In this document: one piece after another, positions 1 through 6,372 of the stretch | Position numbering within the stretch: position 1 is the stretch's first letter | How the letters are laid out: each line of letters starts with the position of its first letter | DNA from: an uncultured Saprospirales bacterium | GTDB lineage: Bacteria > Bacteroidota > Bacteroidia > Chitinophagales > Saprospiraceae | Assembly (NCBI GenBank): GCA_937926355.1 | Contig: CALAZP010000087.1 | Span: 1-6,462, forward strand | Direction of reading: 5' to 3' | DNA length: 6,462 bases | Notes under the pieces: model-generated | What the model saw: the letters and a program-made list of their open reading frames with translations, nothing else | Told to the model about the DNA's origin: nothing | The model's database searches: none | Made by a program: the position numbers and the translations under genes

Positions 1-242
1 TTAAAATAACCCGTTAATTGCTGGGGTTTGCAATCTGCATCCGGATATTCAAATACGAAATAATAAGCCCCTTCCGCTAATGGTAATCCATCAATATTAG
101 TACCTGACCAACTGTTGTCATAATTCTGAGCTTGATAAACCAATTGACCCCAGCTGTTGAAGATTTGGAGTAAATTACCACTTAACTCATCTACACAATT
201 AATAATAAATAAATCATTAAAACCATCTCCATTGGGAGTCAT
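1..242 (-). other. Type B T9SS sorting domain (gliding motility-associated C-terminal domain), last residues cut off
   Basis: Residues 1718-1797 read TPNGDGFNDLF, then LQIFNSWGQLVYQ, NSWSGTNIDGLPLAEGAYYF, and end in LTGYF at the window edge. This is the CHU_C/TIGR04131 pattern: an NGDGxND opening, a (I/V)FNxWGxxVY strand, a WxGT block, a GxYYFV strand and a GYF closing strand. The family usually stops a few residues after this point, so the domain is almost complete. Type B signals direct cargo to the T9SS and, in studied species, often need a PorP/SprF-like partner encoded nearby. The bases TTA at 1-3 would read as a stop only in another phase and do not end this gene. Confidence 0.9.
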
Positions 243-3200
243 TACTGGGCTAGATTCCTGGCACGGAAACCTTCTATCTAATATTTGAGCAATGGTATTG
301 GTTTCATCTTCTGCTTGACAACCTCTGGAATCCGTCACAAATACCTGATATTCGCCCGGACAAAGATCTACTAAATCAGCTGTATTCTGACCGATGGCAC
401 CAGCCCAAACATAACTAAAAGGAGCAGTTCCACCGGTTACCGAAGCAGAAGCCGTTCCATTGCAACCATCATCAGCTACTGTTGCACTGACTGTTATAGT
501 GATAGGATCCGCTTGCCCTATTTCAAAGTCCATAGTAGCCTGACAATTATTAGCATCCGTTACGGTTACCGTATAATCTCCAGCACCAACCTCATATAAC
601 CCGAAACCAATATCTGAAGTACTCCATCTATATCTAAAGGCAGGAACGCCTCCAGTAGCATCTGCTTCGATGGCTCCATCTACACTACCAAAACACTCCG
701 CATCCTTAATTTGAGCACTTATCGCTATAGGGCTTGGGGCATTGACCGTGTAAGAGGCAGTTGCCGTGCAACCGACGTCATCCGTTACCACCGCCTCATA
801 AATGCCAGCTCCTACTTCTGATAATTCAGCTCCTGTTCCCTGTGATGCGTTATCTAAGAACCACTCGTAAGAATAATTATCCCCTCCTTGCAATCCGGAC
901 GCGATGAGTTGTCCATCATTGCTATCACTACAAGAGATATCAAAACCATTAAAATCTGTTTGTGCCGTTATACCAGCTTCCAAATCTGAAGTAAAAGTAA
1001 CTTCAAAGGAAAATGTTGAGGCCCTATCCACTCCATCGGTAATGACCACTTCATACACGCCAGGTCCCACATCAACTAAGTTTTGTTCCGCACTGATTTC
1101 CCTTCCACCATCTAACGACCAACTGAAAGTAAATGGTGCCATTCCCCCAAATAATGACAATTCAATACTGCCATTTTCATCTGTAGGGCAAATGACATCC
1201 GTAACAGTAGAAGTCACCGTAAGTAAATCCACTTCTATGGGGCCTACCTCAATGCTACATCCATTCACATCTGTTAAAGTACCTCCATAACTTCCTTCAC
1301 ATAATCTATTCAAATCTAACCCGGTTACGCCGTGATCCCATTCCATAGTATATGGAGCAGTACCACCGGTTATACTCAAATTGATCTGTCCCGTACAATC
1401 GACAGAATCCATTGTAGACATTATAATCGCATCTGAAATCATCAAAGTATCAGGTTCAATGATAGTAGCAGTACCAGATAAAACGCTATCAAGCGCATCT
1501 GTTACGGTAAAATTATAAGTACCCGGTGTCAAATCAGTTCTAATAACCATTCCACTTGTAGAAGTGAAAGTAACCTCATCTTCAAAAACCACTTCATAAG
1601 GAGTAGCTCCTCCTCTTATAGCAAGGGCAACACTTCCATCAGCTTCTCCATTACAACTCACCATTTCCTCGGTCACAACTAATTCTAAATCCAGCATATC
1701 TAAGCCTACTGTGAAACAACTATCTTTACTACATCCCGCCCCATCAATAATAGTTACACAATACTCGCCAGTTTGCAGTCCATCCAAATTAGCAGTGGTC
1801 GCTCCATTATCCCAATTGATAAAATAAGGGCTGGTTCCACCAGTCACGGTTAGAGCTATACTGCCGTTGGCATTGGTCATAGCCCCACTGGCATTGACAA
1901 CAATGGCAGATAAATTGATGTCTGGGTTAGCCAACAGATCAAAAGTCCCTACTATTTCTGTTAAAGAACCATCAGAAACCGTTACTGAATAATTTCCAAT
2001 AGGAATATCATTGATCTGAGCCGTTGTATCTCCGTTACTCCATAGATAACTATATGGAGCGGTGCCTCCACTTGCAGTAATAGCAATACTGCCAGTACCC
2101 TCCAAACTACAAGGTCTTGTAATGGTAGTATCTGAAAACATTAATGGAGCAGTCTCAACAATCGAAACAGTTCCGGAAGAACCGGTAAACACCACTAATT
2201 CTTCACTTACATTTATAATTTCTATAGCCGTAGGCGTATTCATAAAATCAACCACCGTAGACGATCCATTGGTTCCTTTGGACGTGAAACAAAGTTCGAA
2301 GATGGTGGTACCATTGGCCAAGGTCTGACCTGTTAATTGATCATCTGTCCAGGATAAGGTAATATTCCCAGGCAAAACAGTCCCAAAAGATCCTGCAGTT
2401 AATCCATTTAACCCAAAAGAGGAAACATCATCTAGAATCAATTCAGCAGTATCAAATCCGATACTCAATTGCATTCCAATAATATCATTGAAATTATACG
2501 CCTTAACAGGAAGACAAAAAGAGGCGCCCTGAGGCACTTCCATATCAGATATTTCTAAGAGAAAATCTGTCGAAATGATATTGGGATTGATTTCAACAGT
2601 TCCTGCTATCCCTTGCAGCCCAATGGATTGGGCAGAATCGTTTTGAATGGTATAATTACCAGTCAATGTATCCACATTAATCGAGGTAGTTCCCAACTCA
2701 TTCGCTATGAAGCAAAGACTTAGCAACCTTTCATTATTACTTAAAGTTTGACTAACCCCTGTCCATTCCACATTAATCACTCCGTTCTCTTCAGTAAGGC
2801 TGGCTTCTGATAAATCCGTTAACCCAAAATCTACACCATTAACAAAAGTCAGGATAGAAGAATCAAAAAGAATATCGAAGTTTAATTCAGTTACCTCAAC
2901 AAAGTTTTGAACGGTTAAATCCACGCAAAAAGAACTGTCCAATTGGGTATTAACAGAAGAAGAGGTGATAATAATATCTTCTGGACCAGTGGGGTTGACT
3001 ACCTCCTCTCCAATAACTACCAATCCACTTTTACTATCAAATGGGACAATCTCTCCTGCTGCATCGGATATTTCTACAAAAGTGGGGGTGTCTGAAAAAA
3101 CTACATAAGAGGAACCATCCGCTAAAGCGGTGAAACACACATCAAATATTGGTGAACCGTCTGGCAAGGTAATGCCTGTCAAATTGTTGTCAAACCAAGA

Positions 3201-5393
3201 TAAAGTAATATTTCCAGGAGTACCACCACCAGCTGGAGTACCAAATAAACTTTCCGTCAGTCCTGATAAATTTAGGTTATCTACCCGATCAAATGCTAAA
3301 AGGGTAGGATCGTAGTTCATGCTAAATTGCATGCCCAAAATTTCGTTAAATAATTGAGTGGTTACACTCAAACAAAATTCTTCTCCCTGCATCACATTGA
3401 CATCACTGAGCAACAATCCAAATCCATCGCCTATAGAATCAATAGGCAATCCTCCACCTCCGGTATCGCCACCTCCGGTATCTCCGCCTCCTCCTCCAGT
3501 ATCACCCCCACCACCATCTTCACTAATGGAAATGGTAGAAGAGGAACTATTGAAAGGGATAATATCACCTGCAGCATCAGATATCTCTATACTGGTTGGC
3601 GTACCACTAAAACTAAAAGTACTGGTATTATTACTCAAGGCCGTGAAGCAAACATCAAATAACTTGGATTCATCGGGCAAAGTAATCCCCACCAAATTGT
3701 TATCAAACCATGACAGCGTGATATTACCAGCCGTCGTTCCACTTCCTGGCACTCCGAATAAGGACGAGGTTAACCCTTCTAATCCAAAATTGGTGAGTTG
3801 AGAAAATTCTAAGAAAGTAGGATTGTAATTCATACTGAATTGCATCCCCAATATTTCATCAAAACTTTGAGTCGTAACAGGTACGCAAACTTCATCCCCC
3901 ATCATCCCTGCCACATCTCCAGCTATCAATCCAAAGCCCGTGAAACTAGGATTTTCGGATCCTCCTCCGCCACCACCGGTATCTCCACCAGTTACCGTAA
4001 GGGCTCCCGGATTACCTGTGAAATCCAAAATTTCTCCACTAGAATTAGATATTTCAACAATCGTAGGGGTTCCTGAAAAAGCCAAAGTACCACTACCACT
4101 TGATTTTGCCGTAAGGCATACCTCAAAAAGAGACGTGCCATTAGCTAATGTGACACCGCTTAGCGATTCGTCATACCAAGATAAAGTAATATTACCTGGA
4201 GAAGTACCACTGCCTGGAACACCAAAAAAAGAAGAAGTCAACCCCGATAATCCAAAGTTTCCTACTGAACTAAAATCAAATAAGGAAGCATTGTAATTTA
4301 GACTAAACTGCATTCCTAATATATCTTCAAAACCAGAGGCGGTGATATCCAAACATTCGGTTTCGCCTGGCGCTAAACTACCACCCTGAGCCGAAAGGGT
4401 AAATCCAACTGCTTCGCCAACGCCAGTCCCTACCGCTACCACTCCTGCCGAACTTTGAAAATCTAATATATCACCAGCTGCATTGCTGATCTCAATCAGG
4501 GTAGGGCTATCTGAAAATCCAATACCAGAAATACCATTAGCTTGGCCTACAAAACACAATTCAAATAGGACCGTATTATCCGGCAAAGTAATTCCAGTAA
4601 GGGCGTTGTCAAACCAAGATAAAGTAATAATACCAGGTGATGGGTTTCCAAATGCACTACCATCTAAACCAGCTAAGCCAAAACTTCCGACACTGTTATA
4701 GCTTAAAACATTGGCGTTATAGGTAATACTCATCTGCATTCCTAAAATGGAATTGAAATCTTGCACCCTAATAGGTATGCAAAACGTCTCACCAACAGCA
4801 ATAGTCGAATTACCAGCAATCATCGCAAAACCATCTGTTAAAACAGGGTCTACTCCTGACGTATCTCCACCACCACCGGTGTCTCCACCACCAGATCCCG
4901 TTCCCGTAACGGTGATAGTAGTAGGTACAGCAGTTATGCCTACGTCATCTAAATTCACATCTAAAATTTCCACTCCTGGAGGATCCATAGAAAAGCCAAT
5001 GGAAGTAGTGCCTCCATTAACGGCCTCAAAATTAAGGGTATAAATAGAAGTTCCGTTTGGAACGGTCACCCCGGTTAAGGCGTCTTGAAACCAAGTTAGC
5101 GTGATTTTATTATTGGGTACGGTACCATTGCCTGGAAGGCCAAAATTGGTGGTACTTAAACCAGTAATATTAATATCACTAATGCTCTCAAAAGCAATGA
5201 CAGCAGGGTCCCAAGTTAAGGCGTACTGCAAACTTATAATATCAGTGAAATTGCTTACGACAATGTCAACAGAGAATTGTTCCCCGGCATTAACAGACGC
5301 TGCACTTGGGGTAATCGTAAATACGGGCTGTGCGCTTAACTCAGCAGATAATAATAACAATCCTGCGAGAACGCTGGAAATCCATTTAACCAT
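1..5393 (-). CDS. Giant T9SS surface protein: seven cohesin-like domains, eight SprB-type repeats, type B sorting domain (3' end cut by window)
   Basis: Hand translation from the ATG at 5393-5391 stays open for 1797 codons to the left edge. There is no in-frame stop, and in-frame landmarks at 4731, 4311, 3843, 3330, 2472, 2040, 1344 and 240 all keep the same phase. An in-frame TAA lies just upstream of the ATG with no other ATG between, so the start is firm. Residues 1-22 are a signal peptide ending SAQ. Residues 23-1082 hold seven cohesin-like beta domains, residues 1083 to about 1705 hold eight SprB-type repeats, and residues 1718-1797 are a gliding motility-associated C-terminal domain with TPNGDGFNDLF. 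The frame exits inside ...LTGYF, so only a few residues are probably missing. The mature chain is strikingly poor in lysine and arginine and therefore very acidic. By family, such proteins cross the outer membrane through the T9SS and stay on the surface or are released. An adhesin or gliding-filament role is inferred; no catalytic motif was seen. It lies 37 bases after the upstream cohesin-like gene, probably in one operon. Confidence 0.93.
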   Translation of the reverse strand, partial: MVKWISSVLAGLLLLSAELSAQPVFTITPSAASVNAGEQFSVDIVVSNFTDIISLQYALTWDPAVIAFESISDINITGLSTTNFGLPGNGTVPNNKITLTWFQDALTGVTVPNGTSIYTLNFEAVNGGTTSIGFSMDPPGVEILDVNLDDVGITAVPTTITVTGTGSGGGDTGGGGDTSGVDPVLTDGFAMIAGNSTIAVGETFCIPIRVQDFNSILGMQMSITYNANVLSYNSVGSFGLAGLDGSAFGNPSPGIITLSWFDNALTGITLPDNTVLFELCFVGQANGISGIGFSDSPTLIEISNAAGDILDFQSSAGVVAVGTGVGEAVGFTLSAQGGSLAPGETECLDITASGFEDILGMQFSLNYNASLFDFSSVGNFGLSGLTSSFFGVPGSGTSPGNITLSWYDESLSGVTLANGTSLFEVCLTAKSSGSGTLAFSGTPTIVEISNSSGEILDFTGNPGALTVTGGDTGGGGGGSENPSFTGFGLIAGDVAGMMGDEVCVPVTTQSFDEILGMQFSMNYNPTFLEFSQLTNFGLEGLTSSLFGVPGSGTTAGNITLSWFDNNLVGITLPDESKLFDVCFTALSNNTSTFSFSGTPTSIEISDAAGDIIPFNSSSSTISISEDGGGGDTGGGGGDTGGGDTGGGGLPIDSIGDGFGLLLSDVNVMQGEEFCLSVTTQLFNEILGMQFSMNYDPTLLAFDRVDNLNLSGLTESLFGTPAGGGTPGNITLSWFDNNLTGITLPDGSPIFDVCFTALADGSSYVVFSDTPTFVEISDAAGEIVPFDSKSGLVVIGEEVVNPTGPEDIIITSSSVNTQLDSSFCVDLTVQNFVEVTELNFDILFDSSILTFVNGVDFGLTDLSEASLTEENGVINVEWTGVSQTLSNNERLLSLCFIANELGTTSINVDTLTGNYTIQNDSAQSIGLQGIAGTVEINPNIISTDFLLEISDMEVPQGASFCLPVKAYNFNDIIGMQLSIGFDTAELILDDVSSFGLNGLTAGSFGTVLPGNITLSWTDDQLTGQTLANGTTIFELCFTSKGTNGSSTVVDFMNTPTAIEIINVSEELVVFTGSSGTVSIVETAPLMFSDTTITRPCSLEGTGSIAITASGGTAPYSYLWSNGDTTAQINDIPIGNYSVTVSDGSLTEIVGTFDLLANPDINLSAIVVNASGAMTNANGSIALTVTGGTSPYFINWDNGATTANLDGLQTGEYCVTIIDGAGCSKDSCFTVGLDMLDLELVVTEEMVSCNGEADGSVALAIRGGATPYEVVFEDEVTFTSTSGMVIRTDLTPGTYNFTVTDALDSVLSGTATIIEPDTLMISDAIIMSTMDSVDCTGQINLSITGGTAPYTMEWDHGVTGLDLNRLCEGSYGGTLTDVNGCSIEVGPIEVDLLTVTSTVTDVICPTDENGSIELSLFGGMAPFTFSWSLDGGREISAEQNLVDVGPGVYEVVITDGVDRASTFSFEVTFTSDLEAGITAQTDFNGFDISCSDSNDGQLIASGLQGGDNYSYEWFLDNASQGTGAELSEVGAGIYEAVVTDDVGCTATASYTVNAPSPIAISAQIKDAECFGSVDGAIEADATGGVPAFRYRWSTSDIGFGLYEVGAGDYTVTVTDANNCQATMDFEIGQADPITITVSATVADDGCNGTASASVTGGTAPFSYVWAGAIGQNTADLVDLCPGEYQVFVTDSRGCQAEDETNTIAQILDRRFPCQESSPVMTPNGDGFNDLFIINCVDELSGNLLQIFNSWGQLVYQAQNYDNSWSGTNIDGLPLAEGAYYFVFEYPDADCKPQQLTGYF
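279..2147 (-). repeat. Array of eight SprB-type repeats (residues 1083 to about 1705)
   Basis: Eight tandem units of about 73-85 residues start near residues 1083, 1156, 1231, 1314, 1389, 1467, 1552 and 1627. The core is C-x-G-x-x-G-S-I, then TGGTAPYSYLWSNG, a short segment, then L-x-x-G-x-Y-x-V-T-V-x-D-x-x-G-C. This is the signature of the SprB repeat (PF13573), named after the Flavobacterium gliding adhesin SprB and found in many large T9SS surface proteins. The third unit has no Trp in the core and carries an insertion. The sixth has a longer front part and GGDNYSYEW instead of GGTAPYSYLW. The first two units have fewer cysteines at the front or end positions. The array probably forms a stiff beta-sandwich stalk between the cohesin-like head and the anchoring domain; that geometry is inferred. 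Confidence 0.85.
3186..3210. repeat. 25-base direct repeat, copy 2
   Basis: This block is identical to 4605-4629, in the same orientation and at the equivalent place in cohesin-like domain 5. Recombination between the two copies would remove exactly three domains and keep the frame, since the 1419-base distance is a multiple of three. Confidence 0.8.
3450..3518 (-). repeat. Gly/Asp/Thr low-complexity linker after cohesin-like domain 4
   Basis: Residues 626-648 are almost only glycine, split by three Asp-Thr pairs, with the unit G3-5-D-T repeated. The DNA is a matching run of CCX and GTATC-like units on the plus strand, which is prone to slipped-strand length change. It joins domains 4 and 5 and is the longest of three such linkers. 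It should be a flexible hinge. The D-T-G sequence does not fit the usual Bacteroidota O-glycosylation motif, which needs a hydrophobic residue after the Thr. Confidence 0.85.
3957..3989 (-). repeat. Gly/Asp/Thr linker after cohesin-like domain 3
   Basis: Residues 469-479 read GGDT followed by six glycines and a serine. This is a shorter version of the linker after domain 4 and separates domains 3 and 4. Confidence 0.8.
4605..4629. repeat. 25-base direct repeat, copy 1 (second copy at 3186-3210)
   Basis: The 25 bases here are identical to 3186-3210. Nineteen bases of the same block also occur at 4175-4193 (matching 3194-3212). They encode the ITLSWFDN strand of cohesin-like domains 2 and 5, and a variant in domain 3. 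The identity at DNA level points to internal duplication or gene conversion among the domains. Confidence 0.8.
4854..4904 (-). repeat. Gly/Asp/Thr linker after cohesin-like domain 1
   Basis: Residues 164-180 hold GTGSGGGDTGGGGDTSG. It separates the cysteine-free first domain from the cysteine-bearing domain 2 and has the same GGGGDT unit as the linkers after domains 3 and 4. Confidence 0.8.
5328..5393 (-). other. Signal peptide of the giant protein
   Basis: The first 22 residues have a short N-region with Lys3, a hydrophobic core (VLAGLLLLS, residues 8-16) and a polar end SAELSAQ. Cleavage is most likely after Ala21 or Gln22, which leaves PVFTI as the mature start. This fits Sec export to the periplasm before T9SS passage. 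There is no lipobox cysteine. Confidence 0.85.
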
Positions 5394-5430
5394 TTTTGTC
5401 GGAATTTGGGATAATTAATGTAATTCTTTT

Positions 5431-6210
5431 TCATCGAACCAACAAGTTTTTTGTTATCAAAAAATCTTCTCCTTCAATAACCATGCGAAACAAACCAGAA
5501 GAAGGAAACCAATGTTTGCCTACCTCTAATTGTTGATAACCAGCTATAAATCGGTTTTTTTGCTGGTACACCACTCGCCCCATTTGGTCGATGATTTTTA
5601 TTAAATAATTTAAATCGGTTGCACTATTTAACGATAAAATGCTTTTTTCGTATATCGGATTAGGATAAATTTTTACGTCTTGAAGGTTGCTAGATCCTCC
5701 TTCTGAAAAGGTTCTGGAAGAAACCATCATGATCTCGACTGATCCATCTATGAAATTTCCAGGAATAGCCTTATAACTGGTATCCACAATTTCACGCGGA
5801 GCAGGTTCGTCTCCAAAATTGAATTTAATTTCACCAGTATAGTTATTATTAACCTCAAAATGAATATTAAATAGAATGGTACTATCAGGTAAGGTAACCC
5901 CTGCGAGCGTAGCATCATACCAACTGAAAACTAAAAACCCACTGGACACTTGCTCCACCCCAAAATTGACATTCTCATTAAGATCCACCCCAAAACTATC
6001 CACACTCACGTATTGAATTAAATCGGAATCCCACCTTAAGGTAAATTGAAGGCCTACGATTTGATTGAAATGATGAACTCTAATAGGAATTTCTAATTGA
6101 CTGACTTCGCTGACATCAAAGCTAGATACTGTTATCGATGGCTCCTGACCATTTAAACTAATATAAAATAAACAAGATAAAAGGACGAGTAGCCTTTTAA
6201 ATGATGTCAT
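5431..6210 (-). CDS. Secreted protein with one cohesin-like domain and a type A T9SS sorting domain
   Basis: The 259-residue product starts at the ATG at 6210-6208; an in-frame TAA four codons upstream fixes this start. Residues 1-22 are a signal peptide with Lys5-Arg6, a hydrophobic core and an NGQ end. Residues 25-161 form one cohesin-like domain: LEIPIRV (39-45), IVGLQFTLRWDSDLI (51-65), FSWYDATLAGVTLPDST (95-111), LFNIHFEV (113-120). Unlike domains 2-7 of the downstream giant it has no cysteines, and it most resembles domain 1 of that protein. A Ser/Gly linker (162-178) leads to a type A sorting domain (179-259) with the classic KIYPNP (180-185), a MGRVVYQQ strand and a final ITKNLLVR. 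This domain sends the protein through the T9SS and is usually cleaved off. Function beyond surface or secreted beta protein is unknown. It is the first gene after a good promoter and lies 37 bases before the giant gene, with no terminator between, so co-transcription is likely. Confidence 0.9.
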   Translation of the reverse strand: MTSFKRLLVLLSCLFYISLNGQEPSITVSSFDVSEVSQLEIPIRVHHFNQIVGLQFTLRWDSDLIQYVSVDSFGVDLNENVNFGVEQVSSGFLVFSWYDATLAGVTLPDSTILFNIHFEVNNNYTGEIKFNFGDEPAPREIVDTSYKAIPGNFIDGSVEIMMVSSRTFSEGGSSNLQDVKIYPNPIYEKSILSLNSATDLNYLIKIIDQMGRVVYQQKNRFIAGYQQLEVGKHWFPSSGLFRMVIEGEDFLITKNLLVR

Positions 6211-6241
6211 GTTTAGGGATTATGTTCTTTTTAAAACTCAT

Positions 6242-6272
6242 CAAAAATACAAAATATAAAAACTTATGCAAA
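6242..6272 (-). promoter_or_regulatory. Bacteroidota-type promoter for the cohesin-like gene pair
   Basis: On the minus strand, TTTG (6272-6269) is followed, with a 19-base gap counted from its TTG, by TATTTTTG (6249-6242). This matches the Bacteroidota housekeeping pattern TTG-N19-TAnnTTTG in both boxes and spacing. Transcription would start about 25 bases before the ATG at 6210. The region is AT-rich, so a chance match is possible, but its position between a terminator and a start codon supports it. No Shine-Dalgarno motif precedes the ATG, as is usual in this phylum. Confidence 0.72.
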
Positions 6273-6304
6273 TTTTTTTTAATCTAAATATCAAAGAAAT
6301 AGAT

Positions 6305-6342
6305 AAAAAAAGAGGGGCAATTCCTTGCAGAACTGCCCCTCT
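6305..6342 (-). terminator. Intrinsic terminator of the right-edge gene
   Basis: A 13-base-pair stem (arms 6342-6330 and 6323-6311, with one G-T wobble) with a 6-base loop is followed on the minus strand by a run of T (6310-6305). The stem carries a GGGGC/GCCCC core. It lies 30 bases after the stop codon at 6373 and ends that transcript before the next promoter. There is no T-run on the plus-strand side, so it works in one direction only. Confidence 0.9.
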
Positions 6343-6372
6343 AAAGTTATTCTTTAACTCTTAAGAATTTGA

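Larger units (their letters stand above)
2148..5327 (-). repeat. Array of seven cohesin-like domains (residues 23-1082)
   Basis: Seven tandem domains of about 135-145 residues start near residues 23, 187, 329, 485, 656, 807 and 943. A typical unit reads: G-x-x-FC-x-P-V, then ILGMQFS-x-x-Y(D/N)P, then NFGL-x-GL, FG-x-P, GNITLSWFDN, LTGITLPDGT, LF(E/D)VCF, then a TP-x-x-(V/I)EIS segment. The order of a hydrophobic strand pair, a YDP-like strand and an LxF strand matches the type I/II cohesin fold (PF00963 family) by pattern. Domains 4 and 5 are the closest pair. Domain 1 lacks the cysteines and reads SLQYALTWDP. Domain 6 is the most divergent and lacks GMQ and the SWFDN block. Cohesins bind dockerins in cellulosomes, but no dockerin is seen here, so these may serve as structural or adhesive beta modules. 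Glycine/aspartate/threonine linkers follow domains 1, 3 and 4. Confidence 0.82.

Noticed and set aside
1..3. TTA at the left edge as the stop codon of the giant gene
   Set aside because: The reading frame uses codons whose low coordinate is a multiple of three, so 1-3 is out of phase; the gene continues past the edge.
904..1290. Plus-strand ORF of 128 codons opposite the SprB repeats
   Set aside because: It lies wholly opposite the continuous minus-strand gene, shows no domain pattern and has no promoter or neighbours on that strand.
3358..3801. Plus-strand proline-rich open frames such as the PPPVSPPP stretch
   Set aside because: They are the complement of the Gly-Asp-Thr linker and cohesin-like domains of the giant gene and have no independent support.
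279..5327. CRISPR or tandem DNA satellite as the cause of the repetition
   Set aside because: The periodicity is at the protein level with units of about 75 and 140 residues and many changes between units; there are no uniform short repeats with spacers.
5336..5434. A 32-codon minus-strand ORF whose ATG overlaps the TGA of the small gene (ATGA)
   Set aside because: It runs into the signal peptide of the giant in another phase and has no recognisable product. It could relay ribosomes to the next start, but nothing in the sequence proves it.
6172..6210. LLSC at residues 10-13 of the small protein as a lipobox
   Set aside because: The hydrophobic core continues past the cysteine to residue 19 and the residue two before it is Leu, so a normal signal peptidase I site near NGQ fits better.
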